NCBI GenBank assembly: GCA_050084985.1
Contig: JBITNC010000001.1
Location: forward strand, 93,744,001-93,808,000
Source of the DNA: Nageia nagi
Taxonomy: Eukaryota > Pinophyta
DNA length: 64,000 nucleotides
Direction of reading: 5' to 3'
Shown piece by piece: positions 12,625-23,210 of the stretch. How positions within the stretch are numbered: position 1 is the stretch's first letter; each line of letters begins with the position of its first letter. The notes under the pieces were generated by a model. That model had not been told where the DNA came from. It saw only the letters and a program-made list of their open reading frames with translations, and made no database searches. The translations under genes were made by a program, and so were the position numbers.

Positions 12625-13312
12625 CAAAAAAATGTGAAGGGGCCAAGTGTAAGCCTCAGGGTGGTGGAGCAGCTAGGCAGGGGTGGCAGGAAAGACCAGA
12701 GTGGGGAGAAGGGCGGCAGAAGGAGGCCAAGACGGCAAGGAGACCGTGGAGAGGAGTGGAAGTCGCGTGAGGCACAGGGGCAGCGGTTGACCACCCAAGT
12801 CGCGGAGGAACAAGCATGGTAGTCCATAAAATGTATCGGTAGCGTGTAGAGCTTGCAAACCATGACATGCCATCGCTGCACGTCTGCTCGAGGTGACAGG
12901 AAGGGCAGCGAGGGAGATGGGGGCATGCGGAGCCTGCGAGTGGTGCAGTCAAGGAAACGTGGTGGAGGAAGCATGCAGCATAAGCAAGCGGGTGTGCAAA
13001 TCATGAGCAGTGCAGTCCACGAAACCTATGTTTGCATGCATTGCAGGCGAGGAAACTATGGCTGCACCAGGCAAACATGAAGCCCTCCATGGGATCCAGA
13101 TGGGGCAGATGCTAGGAGACGTCAGTTGGTGGAAATAAGGTGCATGGATAGCCTGGGATGAGCACAGACCAGGGAAACGTAGTCGAGATGTCCTATGTGC
13201 AGATCCCACGAGCGTGGTAAGCGAGGGCGGAGAAGGAGAGGAGAGGAGATTTTGCACGCAGAAGGGCCAGTCTGGAGGAGCCGCGGCCGCGTGCGCATGG
13301 GGTTGGAGGAGC
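12625..13312 (-). other. GC-rich foreign block replacing the end of B's 5' LTR
   Basis: About 690 bp of strongly GC-richer sequence, unlike anything else in the window. It starts exactly where similarity to the 3' LTR ends (GGTTCCTCC, near 13313). It contains loosely repeated phrases of the type GTTTCC-TGGACTGCAC and TTTGCA-CAC on the - strand. Open frames exist on both strands (for example 13004-12615, rich in C, P, S and L), but none resembles a known family. It is most likely captured host or other repeat DNA. Confidence 0.55.
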
Positions 13313-13693
13313 GGTTCCTCCCTCCTTGGGAGTACATCCACAACTAGTTCTCTTATTCTCTTGATATGTCTCTCTTACAACTATTCTCTAGCTCTCTCCT
13401 ACACAACCAAGTAGAGTAATCTTACTCCTAGACTTAGATATGATACAAGAGGAGAGGCCCTCTATTTATAGCTTTAGAGCAGCTCCCTAACCTTCCTTTA
13501 ACCCAAGGGTAAGGTTAGGGTTACATTAAATGTATCACCAAACTTCAACCTACCAACTAACCACTTTGGTAAAGTCAAAGTCTACATATTAAAGAATTCT
13601 ATTAATCTCTTAAGGTATCTACATACCCTTAAGTGATTAATTGAATTTACAAGGAGTTTAGATATTCACAATATTTCATTACAAATTCTAACA
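13313..13693 (-). repeat. Truncated 5' LTR of element B
   Basis: About 381 bp, matching the first part of the 3' LTR (6164-6543) including the TATA box at 13463-13470. The terminal ~145 bp of the LTR and the primer-binding site are missing. Confidence 0.88.
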
Positions 13694-14923
13694 ATCCTCC
13701 AGATCATATAGCAAATGCTGACTAAGTTCTTTCAATTTTAAATTCAATAATTTACCTTTTAATTGTTCATTTGCTACCCTGCTTTGAAGCACCAAGTCAT
13801 GCACTTTATGAGGAAGGGCATAAACTATCCTCTTCTTTGCTGCAGCTCCGTATTTAGAATCTATATAATCCATTTATCTGGCGTATTCCATGCTGAAAAC
13901 CCAATCCGTTACATGGGCCGATAGTAAGAAAGGAGCCCCAGAATACCCATAAAGCCTGATGAAAGTCCCCTCCTCTATGAAGAACCAGTCCCCGGTCTCT
14001 CCATGTGGCATCCGGAGGTAAAGCTTAGAAGCTGTTGATAATATTGGAACTGCGGGGGTAAATAAACTCATTGTAAGAACTAAAAAGCTTTCTACAAAAA
14101 AGTAGTAATCTGCTGAAGACCTCACCTCCTCAGTCCATAGGTCCACTGGCTTCTGAGACCCTCTTTCATCAGTTTGAACCAAGGTTAAATTCTTGAAAAC
14201 ATCAGCGTTTTGATGAATCATCATCCAAATAATGTGTGACACATACGAAAAATGAAATCCCTCACTAATCTTTTCTAACTGCTCAGATATTCCATCTGAA
14301 AGTGCAAAGTCCCAGTCATACATTGTGGGAGAGTTTGGATGGGAAATCTGGTATGCAATAGCTAATTTTGATGGCGAGACATACCTATCTGTCTCTTCAC
14401 CCACTGCTATGGCCAACATGGATAATAATAATTGTAGATGTGCAGAAAAATTGGAGAGCGGGAGCTCAGAACTGGGGAACTCCATAAACTTTATAGTCCT
14501 AGCTGCATTTTTATTTAGCCAGGCCGTGATATTTGCTCTCAGATTGGAACTAGGGGTCATATACCAATCAATGTGTACAAGGGAACACATAGGGGAGGGT
14601 GGATTAAAAGCCTTTGCTATTGAAATGGAATCCAAATTTAAGATAGTTCTACCTTGCAAGTCTCTGACTATCCTGGTTGCAGGATCAAATGCCCCCTTTA
14701 TAAACTTTATCAACTCAAGAGCAGGAAAGCATCTATGGGGAATAAAATACATGAGACCTGACCCCATTGGTGAATGTGCTATATGATTAAAACTAAAGTT
14801 TGGGCACTTACCTTCAGCTGTGCCCTTGGGGTTCTTGTGTCGAGCTGTAATTTCAGTATCCCACAATAACTCCATGGAGTTAGTTATTTTCCTTGCTGTC
14901 TTCGCCGATGATCCTGAGCTCAT
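13694..14923 (-). pseudogene. Element G third ORF, N-terminal part, unknown protein
   Basis: This is the start of a long ORF lying downstream of integrase in the same sense as gag-pol. Its start codon is at 14923, after a non-coding gap of about 480 bp. The open stretch of 349 codons begins MSSGSSAKTARK and includes MYFIPHRCFPALELIKFI, AWLNKNAARTIKFMEF and YDWDFALSDG. A stop (TAA at 13874-13876) is followed in frame by 61 more codons rich in K, L and Q, up to element B's insertion. The fold resembles plant mobile-domain/retroelement 'hypothetical' proteins only in general style. I do not recognise a catalytic motif. With the distal part the original protein would be about 1100 residues, which is long for an accessory ORF. 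Confidence 0.75.
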
Positions 14924-15404
14924 TTCTATTTGCTTGTGCTACGCTTATCAACTCTTCTTGTATCACTTCTGTCACCCCTAACCAACACTTTGCTTTACTC
15001 GAATTCTTTCGTTATATTCCACGGCTCCTGGTAATGTGCAATAGATGCTAGTTTCGCAAATTTGTAAGCGAATACTTATGAATTCTGGAATTAGGTATTT
15101 TGGTGAGTAGTGCTCTTGGTCCTTTTATAACTCCTTTCTTTGATTGATGCACAATCTCTTGGAACACGCACGATATCCTCACGGATAGTAGAATTAATAA
15201 CCGATTTGATATTATGCGCTCTTTTCGGGAACTTCGAGATTTGATTTTCCATACCCTTTTGGAAACTTCAATTCTACCGGTGCAAAAGTACAACTACCAC
15301 TAAGTTACTAATAAATAACTGACAACCATAACGATAACTTGAAATAAATGCAAACAGCACACTATTTACAATATGTGTACAAAACATATTTTTTTCAAAA
15401 ATAA
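14924..15404 (-). other. Non-coding gap between integrase and third ORF of G
   Basis: About 480 bp without a supported gene. A short - strand open frame (15293-15048) shows no family resemblance. The gap may carry a splice acceptor for a subgenomic RNA expressing the third ORF, but I see no decisive signal. Confidence 0.5.
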
Positions 15405-16958
15405 TCATTGTCCCGCGCTTGCGATCTTGTATCGCTTTAGGTGCTGTCCATTAACTGAAATCGGCAATTTGCACCCATTTAATTTAGCCAGCTCAAAGGC
15501 ATTTTTCCCAACGCATTTAGCTATTACATAGGGTCCGGACCACATAGATTCAAATTTTTTGTGTTTCCCCGGTTTAGCTCTATCCTCATCCCATTTCAAT
15601 ACTAAATCTCCTTCTCTGAAAGTATCTGGAGTTGATTTTCGACCATCAAACCATCTTTTTACTATTTCATTTCTTCTTTGGAGGTCTTGATATGATTGAT
15701 TCTGGAGCTCTTCTAGATGCAACAGTTCATTCATTCGAACCTCGAGAGATTCAAAATCCTCACCATATTCCTATAAAACTTTTAAAATCAAAAGCTCAAA
15801 ATGACTTGGTAATACTGCCCTTTTACCGTATACCAATGTATATGGGCTAGTTTTAATGGCTTACTTTACTGTGATCCTATCTGCCCATAATGCCCAATTG
15901 AGCTTTTTGTGCCAAGTTCGGGGATTATCCTCCACTGTTCTTTTGAGAATTCGAATCAAATTTTTGTTTGTGGATTCAGCCAAACCATTACCCTGAGGGT
16001 AATAATTTGAGGAAGTTTTCCAATAGATACCTAATCTCATAGCAAAATCAATGACTTCAGCTCCTACGAACGCCAAACCATTATCCGAAATTATCGTTTG
16101 AGGAACACCATACTTGGTAATTAACTTTTCTACAAATCTTAGAACAGTCTTCTGACTTGCCTCTTTTACGGCCTCTGCTTCCGCCCATCTGGTAAAAAAG
16201 TCTATAGTAGTAAGGATGAATTTGTGTTCGGAAGAGGAGTTTGGATTGATGACTCCGATAAAATCCAGCCCCCACTGTTGGAAGGGTTCTTCTACTTAGA
16301 TTGGTTCCAATGGTAATGTCACATTTCTCTTTCTTCCCACATACCTCTGACACTTCTCATAATTTTGTGCCTTTGCAAAAGCTTCTTTGAACATAGTGGG
16401 CCAGTAATATCCTGCCTGAATGATCTTACCCACTATCGTGTATCCGAAGTAATGACCTCCAGACTCTCCGGAATGAAACTCTTTAATGAGCTTAGCTGAC
16501 TTTGTCACCGGTACACATCTTAGCAAAATGCCATCGTGATTTCTCCTATAAAGTATCTGATCTATCTTCATGTAATTCTGGTCGTGTATCTTGAATCGCC
16601 TTCTTTGGGATGCATTCATATTTTCTGGCAGTTTTTCGATCTCAAAATATTTGCTTAATTGCTCCATCCAATCCTTTGTCGTATCTCCGGGTATAGATTC
16701 CTGGGTTTCTTGTTCAACAAAGCATACCATCTCCTTTTTCGGTATCGTAGGTTTTGCAAGTTGCTCACAAAGTGCTCTTCCTTTTATGAGCTTGGTGGGC
16801 CGAATTTCCACATCGTATTTTAGAATTTTTGAAATCCACCCAGGTCTTCCTTCTCCCAATTCTCCCTGCATAACATAAGACCTAACATCCGGGTGTATAG
16901 TTAGAATCAAAATTCTGCTCTGAGCAATGTAATGTTTTAACTTACCGAGTGCTTTCAC
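15405..16958 (-). pseudogene. Element G integrase and RNase H tail
   Basis: This is the C-terminal pol region. It opens with the end of the RT-linked RNase H (LKHYIAQSRILILTIHPDV, KGRALCEQLAKP). The integrase zinc-binding domain follows (H in EFHSGESGGHY, paired C in EKCQRYVG). The catalytic core has Asp in WGLDFIG, Asp in ISDNGLAFVG and Glu in GNGLAESTNK, so the D-D-E triad is present. The C-terminal domain reads GPYVIAKCVGKNAFEL and ends GQHLKRYKIASAGQ at about 15408. In-frame stops occur near 16296 and 15858. No chromodomain is visible after the integrase. No second RNase H lies in the usual place between RNase H and integrase. Confidence 0.88.
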
Positions 16959-16970
16959 AATAGCTAGGAC

Positions 16971-18048
16971 CTATTTTTCAATGAAAGTGTATTTTTCCTC
17001 ACAACTATTCATAGTTTGGCTAAAAAATGCGACTGGATATTCTTCATTTCTTTCGTACTTCTGGGTTAAAATGGTTGCAACACTAGTATCTGAACCATAT
17101 GCGTACAGAATAAATTCTTTGGTAAAATCTAGATTTCTCAGTACAGGAGCTTTTGTAATTGCTACCTTAATTTTTTGAAAAGCTTCTTTACCTTCCTCAG
17201 TCCATACAAAAGGAGTATCTTTTTTTAGCATCTGGGTGATAGGTTTGATAATGTTTGAGAAATCCTGAATAAATCTTTTGACAAAGTTAATCTGACCCAG
17301 AAAAGATTGTAGAGACTTCTTATTAGACGGGAGAGACAAGTCATTTATAGCTTTAACTCTATCCGGATCAATAGCCCATCCCTCTTTTGAAATGACATGG
17401 CCCAATAATTTACCCTCATCTACTGCGAAGATAGACTTCTTAGGATTTAGGGATATACCATACCTCTTACATTTGATGAAGGCTTGCTCTAGATGTTGAA
17501 CATGCATGTCTCTGTCGTGAGAGAAAACAGTAATATCATCAAGGTATACCAACAAACTCTTATTTACCAGTTCTCCAAACGCATAATCCATAGCTCTCTG
17601 AAAGGTAGCCCCTGCATTGGATAGTCCAAACGACATTCTCTGAAAAGCAAATGTGCCCCATTTAGTTGTAAAAGTTATTTTGAACTGATCTTCATTTCGG
17701 ACCCAAATCTAATTATACCCAGAGAAATCGTCTATCAAAGAGAACTTTTCAGCTCCAGCTACAGTATTTAGTATTTGTTCCATTGGAGGTAAGGGGTAAT
17801 GATCCTTCAATGATACTCTGTTCAAACAACCTTATCTCACCATTTTTCTTTCAGACAGGCACAAGATTGGCTACCCAAGTGGAATGCTTGATGGGATAAA
17901 TTATCCCAGCCTTGTACAGTTTCAGCACCTCCTGCTTCATGGCAACTTCGATCTTGGGGTTTACTGGTCTTTGTTTTTGTCTGAACGGTTTAGCATCATC
18001 TATCAACTCGATTGTATGCTGTATCACTGATTTACCAAAAACCTTCAA
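16971..18048 (-). pseudogene. Element G reverse transcriptase and RNase H
   Basis: The gypsy RT starts near KVFGKSVIQHTIELIDDA (18048). It continues through KLYKAGIIYPI, a frame change near 17830, SLIDDFSGYN (first catalytic Asp), MSFGLSNAGATFQRAM and the YLDD box in LLVYLDDITVFSHDR. LLGHVISKEG and the FLGQINFVKRFI thumb follow. The connected RNase H follows with ILYAYGSDTSVATIL, where the usual catalytic DAS region reads AYGSD, and SCEEKYTFIEK. Stops include one at about 17711 and the break at 16970. The protein would copy the element RNA into DNA and remove the RNA strand. Confidence 0.9.
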
Positions 18049-18279
18049 ATCATCATAAGACCAAGCAATAACATCAACATATGTTCTGCATAACTATACA
18101 ATTTTCTGAATTTTTTCTGGAGTATTAGATATACCAATTTTTAATGACTTACCCAAAAAAACTTCATGTTCTTTATAGTTATCCGGGTTTATATTCATAC
18201 CCTTTCTTTTTACCTGGTCGCTCCTGTCAAACAATCCTTCGAATGGAATCAAATCTTTAGGGAGTTTATTGTTATTCAG

Positions 18280-19527
18280 CTAAATTATGTTTTGTTCCTG
18301 GAAAACTTCAGAGTCCTCTTCTCCTACTGCATGACATACTGCTTGTTGTAATAAAAACTGATTAATTTGAGCTTCGTCCTGAAAAACCTTCCAAAAGGAA
18401 TCATTATCCGGAACTGATGGCCTGAAAATGAGTTGAACACCCTTTCTCCGGAACCAGTCATTTGTGGGATCAAAACTGGCTCCCATTTGTGCTAATGCGT
18501 CAGCTTCTTGATTAAATCTCCTTGGAACCGACTGAATATGCAATGCTTCAAAATGCTCAAACAGATCCCAAACCTGATTCCTGTAGGCTTTCAAATAATG
18601 ATGTTTGATTGAACATTTACCTGTCACTTGTTTCATGATCAAATTTGAATCACCTTTGATATTTAGACACTAAATTTTCATTTTGATAGCTTATTCTAGT
18701 CCCAGGCAAAGAGCTTCATATTCAGCCACGTTATTTGAACATAACCAGGTGAGTCTGAAAGAAAATCTATGCACTTTACCAATTGGGTTGGTCAAGATAA
18801 TCCCGGCTCCAGATCCATTTTTAGATCTTGCCCCATCAAAAGACATCTCCCACATTTCATTTCTCCTGAAATCTTCCTTTGTGAGTTCTGGGATGAAAGA
18901 TTCCAGCTCTATTAAACAATAATTTCCAAACTCCACATCGTAGATGGTGTTGAGCATACTCATACTACAAGGGTCTTCGGTTTGCAGCTCTTCCAGCAAT
19001 TCATCTGATTCTTCCAATTCACCAAAGTTTGCGCAAACCTCCTCCTTTTTCTCTACGTGAAACTCAAAAATTTCCTCATTATTCAGTCTTACCCTCTTAT
19101 TCCCATAAGGGATCAAATAATGGGTGTAATCCATTGCTAGATAACCTCCTATCTTAGCTGTAAACTCTCTAAACAGACATAGCCCGAACAAAGGGGGCAG
19201 CTCAACAACTATAATTTCCTGAATAATAATTACAGAGGGACACTTATGTATTTTTAGGACTACATCCTTGATTACTCCTACTGTTTTGACAGGTGTGGAA
19301 TCCAGTTGTAATACTCCGATGGATGTTCTTGTCATAGGCAACCCCATTACATCGCACACTGCTTTAGGCATCATAGTAGTAGCTGCCCCAGAATCAACCA
19401 AACAATTATGGAGTACATATCCTTCGATTTCCAGAGTCATGTAAAAAGCTGAAGGTTTGTTCTTTCCCATCCCCGGATATTTTGATGTTTCAAAAAGATT
19501 GAGCACTCTTTCCATTCCTTCATTCAA
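18280..19527 (-). pseudogene. Element G protease followed by an upstream RNase H domain
   Basis: Protease: LVDSGAATTMMPKAV at about residues 43-57 of the open stretch from 19527, with the D-S-G active site. After a linker rich in E and L comes an RNase H fold. The first strands read MWEMSFDGARSKNGSGAGI (from about 18855) and NNVAEYEALCLGLE. After two stops (18691-18693 and about 18671) come GDSNLIMKQVTGK, the helix YRNQVWDLFEHFEAL and PRRFNQEADALAQMG (to about 18470). The acidic residues D, E, D and D are all in place. This type (plant/archaeal-like) is distinct from the RNase H fused to RT. Its place between protease and RT is unusual: in known Tat-type elements it lies between RNase H and integrase. 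Confidence 0.85.
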
Positions 19528-19557
19528 TGCTATAAGAGATGTTTTCAGTAAATCAAT

Positions 19558-21264
19558 TTATCCGAGAATTTTTAGAGCTTCAAACAAGGACACTCTCGCT
19601 GGAGTTCTCTTTAGCTCTGCCATAATGTTGAACTCTGGGATAGTCGGAGGTTCGCCAATTTTGTTTTTGAATCTGTCGGTAAATTTTTCTTGAAGCTGTA
19701 GAGTATCATCTTTTCTCTGGTGCTTGGTAAGTGAAGGGAACCTTAACCTCTGAAGATTTTGATCACTGGCTTTGGGCATCAGTTTGGTTTCTAAAAATGG
19801 GAATTTTTGGGGAACCATTTCCTTTTCCGGGATCTTTTCCTTAGAACCGAGAACTGCATCTTACCTTTTAGGAAACACTGCTTCGAAACTCTTTTGGGGT
19901 TCAACTTTTCTTTCCAGAATGCTGGAGACTAGGGGACTTTTTCCTGATCTTATTTCCACAGCAAAAACTCCTATATCTACCGGTGTAAAATTCATGAGGT
20001 TCACATTTTGGTTCACATCATCAGCTACATCGGGCGGAGGAATACCCCCACTTTTTGATAGATACTCCTGGTACTGATAAACAGGGCATGTGGTTTGTTC
20101 ATGAGCATCATTGCAGGCCAAACACAAACCCGTGGCTGATCCGGAAGAGGAAGCTTGGCTTACATCTTCATTCAACACATGTTGAGCTTTTTCTACAGCA
20201 GGATAAGGATATCTTCTTGCATTGTTTTGTCTGCTTAGAATGGTAATCTGGTTTGCCATATTTCTACACAAGTTTCAGAGTTCTTGAATCTCTAACGATG
20301 AAGCTACCCCTTGATTCATATTAGGCTGATAAGGGGCTGGTAAAGCTAAGGGAGCTCTAGGGACTGGCAAGGGTGATGACCACTATTGAACAGGAGCGGG
20401 GATGCTGGCCAGTGGTGGAGCCAAACTAATTGCTTGAGGTCTCAAAATTTGCTGTTGAGCGATTACTAGAAAATAAGGCATTGGCATGCGACTTGGCAAT
20501 TTTCCAATTGCAATAAGACAAGATTCAACATACACTGCTTGTCTATAGACCTCTGGGAAAGTATTTACTCCAGAATTTTGGATTTGCAGAGAGAGGTCCA
20601 GAGGAAAGGCTCTCAGGTAATACATTAAGGCTTGAAATTTCTAAGGCCTAACTGGCATTAGGACTCTCATCCAAGTTTTTTGGAATCTAATATTGAAATT
20701 AGGGATATTTTCTTGCTCATATCTTTTAATTGAAGTGAACTATGTTAACAGGGAAAAAGGATCTCCTAATTCATTAAATTCCAAGATAAAGGGCTCTGCC
20801 AATTGAGCCCAAGTGGTTATAGATCTATTAGGAAGGCCCCTGTACCAATCTAGGACCTTTCCCTTGAAAGACTGAGCCAGTAATCTCACCATGACATCTT
20901 CATGCTGGATATTATGAATCTTAGCTAGGCTAGCTACATCAACACAATGCTCATAAGCCGTTTTCTCTGAAGTTGCATCAAACTTCGGAAGGGTTTTGAA
21001 AACATTTGCTGGGATGTCATGTAACACTGCCAGGGCTATTGGTACCCCATTGTCCCATTCCAGATAAATATTCTGAGCTAGATTAGCCATTTTAGGAGAG
21101 GTATTTCTAGTGTGAAGATTGGATGATTCTGGCTTGATAAAGGATTTTAGGGAGCTGATACTATTCAGAGACTTGGACTTGATCAGGGTCTTTCTCTTAG
21201 GAGTATCTAACATTCTAAAATCTGGTGCTTCTTTTGCTGCTCTAGTTTTAGATCTTGTCCACAT
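19558..21264 (-). pseudogene. Element G gag with zinc-knuckle region
   Basis: Gag begins MWTRSKTRAAKEAPDFRML (21264), about 120 bp after the primer-binding site. A retrotransposon-gag domain follows (LPKFDATSEKTAYEHCVDV, SFKGKVLDWYRGLPNRSI, WAQLAEPFILEF). It runs through stops at 20737-20739 and about 20643 into KFQALMYYLRAFPLDL. A CCHC-like knuckle occurs at CLACNDAHEQTTC (C-X2-C-X3-H-X4-C, one residue shorter than the classic spacing). More stops lie near 20274 and 19860. All open pieces from 21264 to 18280 share one frame, so gag and pol were probably one long ORF. Gag forms the particle that encloses the RNA. Confidence 0.88.
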
Positions 21265-21383
21265 AAACTCTAGGTTGCAAAAGAAAATGATAGGTTCAAA
21301 AGCACATATGATATTTACAAATAATTTGCTTTAATACATACCATAGATAGTGCTTCAGTAGAGTCACCAATAAGTTTCTTCGT

Positions 21384-21401
21384 GTCCCACTGAGCGTGCC
21401 A
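21384..21401 (-). other. Primer-binding site of element G
   Basis: On the - strand TGGCACGCTCAGTGGGAC starts 11 bases inside the 5' LTR (21413-23205). It starts with TGG, as expected for a complement to a tRNA CCA end, and is of a type common in plant gypsy elements. I do not assign the tRNA. Confidence 0.75.
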
Positions 21402-21412
21402 AAAAGAAATAC

Positions 21413-23205
21413 TATTGATTAGGATTGCGTAATATATGCACCGTGAACAATCTTAACCAAAGTAAATCAAGAACAGACTATGATGACAGTCTGATCTCCG
21501 GAGAAGGTCGGTTCCTTATACATTGGGTGTAGGAGAAATAACAGGAAAGAAGATAAAAGAGTAGAGTGCGAGGAATTTAAGCAAAAGGCTTAGGGTAACA
21601 GGAAAGAAAATAAAAAAGGAGTAGAGTGTAAGGAATTTAAGCAAAAAGGCTTAGGGTAACAAGAGAGAAAGCAAAGGTGGATCACTAGTTTAGCGTGGGC
21701 TTTCACAGTGTGTGAAACCTTGGTCTGAATCTAGTGTAGCAGCTACGTTACAAGCTCTCACTCTCAAATAGTTTCCCAGCTTTACTCTACCATGTAGCAG
21801 ACACAGTTATACTAGTAGTTCAAGATTACCATTCAGGAAACAAGCCAAGCTGCCACGATGTAACCAAATTAAGAATGACAATTATGAGTGCTAGACAAGA
21901 AAGGTCAAGATGGTATCATATTACTGATAAAAACTATAGGTCTTCGAGAATAAATGTAAAGAGCAATACTAGGGCTTTCAACCCTTCTTTCACTTTATTT
22001 TCATATACTTATACTGAAGCAACAACAGTTACAAGAATTGCAGAACAGAAACGTTTACAAAATGGCTTCAAGATTCTAGCCTTCTTTTAACTGATACTAC
22101 CTACATACGCCACTTGGCAGAATATTACAAAACTGGGCAGATTGTAGATGGTATAGCTTCTTGATGACTGTGATCTGACTTCTCGCTATCCTCGTCTCTT
22201 CTGGGATATTCTATTTACTAGCTCCAACTATTTGATCTCTCTTTACTGTTCTCATCTCTACATTCCGGAATGCTTTACTCACAGGCTCCGGCTATCTGAT
22301 CACTTCTTGCTGACCTCATCACTTCCGGGACCCAGTTTCATTCAAAAATGTGAACATTATTCTCCCTGTGATGTCATCTTCATACTTTCAGAAATGTTTT
22401 ACTCACTTTCTTCGGAACCTGGGCTTTTCCACAACTGAGCTTTTATCATTTCATTTCGGAATGCTTTATCTACTGACTTCGGCCTTTTTAATCACCCCTT
22501 GCTGATCTCATCATCTCTAGAACCTGATCTTTACCAAAATGCGACTATCTTATCCTTTGTGATGTCATCATCTTATTCTGGAATGCTTTACTTCTGGAAC
22601 ACTTAATTTTCGAGCTCTGGCTTCTTCGATTATCTCTTGCTGACCTCATCACTTTCGGGACCCGGTTTCATTCAAAAATGTGAACATTATCCTCCCCATG
22701 ATGTCATCTTCATACTTCTGGAATGTTTTACTCACTTTCTCTGGAACCCAGGCTTTTTCACAACTGAGCTTTAGCTCTTCTTCTGTGATGTCATCATTTC
22801 ATTCTGGAATGCTTTACTTACTGACTCTAGCTTATTAATTCCCCTTGCTGATGTCATCACTTTTGGAACCCGATTTCATTCAAAATTGTGAACATCATCC
22901 TCCCCGCGATGTCATCTTCATACTTTCGAAATGTTTTACTCATCGGCTCCGGCTATTTGATCACTCCTCGTTGACCTCATCATTTCCGGGATCCGATTTT
23001 GGGTTAAGGCCCGAAATCGCTGACGTCATCTCTTCCGGAACCCGGGTTACTCAACATTAACTTCGAGGGGCTTTCTTCTTTCATAATGGTAATCATTTTC
23101 AGAAACGGTTCTTAAACCCATTATGATTATGCTTAGCTTAAGTCACTTCCGGAAGTGATCATACTTTCAAAAAACCTTGGAGTAGTGATTATGTATTAAT
23201 ATACA
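21413..23205 (-). repeat. 5' LTR of element G
   Basis: 1793 bp, TATTGATTAGG...AATATACA on the + strand. The left terminal TG has decayed to TA. It matches the other LTR along its whole length. The target duplication GTAAT follows at 23206-23210. In element sense the repeat-rich stretch at about 22180-23060 is U3. It carries many TGANNTCATC motifs and one perfect TGACGTCA palindrome at about 23022. Confidence 0.95.
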
Positions 23206-23210
23206 GTAAT

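Larger units (their letters stand above)
6019..13693 (-). mobile_element. Ty1/copia element B, inserted in the third ORF of G
   Basis: A copia element of the same family as A, on the - strand. The target duplication is perfect: ATCCT at 6014-6018 and 13694-13698. The right end (element 5' LTR) keeps only about 380 bp of LTR. It then changes abruptly to unrelated DNA (11844-13312) before the leader and polyprotein (11843-7370), the 3' UTR with hairpins and the intact 3' LTR. Both outer ends, TG at 6019 and CA at 13693, are exact. The loss inside the 5' LTR therefore happened during or after insertion, or the RNA template was rearranged. Confidence 0.93.
1867..23205 (-). mobile_element. Ty3/gypsy element G (full-length, itself interrupted by element B)
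   Basis: A complete gypsy-type LTR retrotransposon coding on the - strand. The two LTRs are each exactly 1793 bp and differ by scattered substitutions. The direct target duplication GTAAT is perfect (1862-1866 and 23206-23210). A primer-binding site (21384-21401) lies next to the right LTR. Coding order on the - strand: gag, protease, RNase H, RT-RNase H, integrase, then a large third ORF. Removing B (6019-13693 plus one target copy) gives an element of about 13.7 kb. It is inserted in the pre-integrase domain of element A. Confidence 0.95.

Noticed and set aside
12615-13004. Host gene with a 129-codon frame in the GC-rich block
   Set aside because: Overlapping long frames exist on both strands, as expected for GC-rich DNA. 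The composition is Cys/Pro/Ser/Leu-rich and no family phrase is recognisable.
13122-13414. Overlapping frames at the junction of GC-rich block and LTR
   Set aside because: They cross a rearrangement junction and have no counterpart elsewhere.
3749-14923. Envelope gene of an errantivirus/retrovirus-like element
   Set aside because: The position fits, but there is no signal peptide, membrane anchor or Cys pattern. Coiled coils and a Ser/Pro linker dominate.
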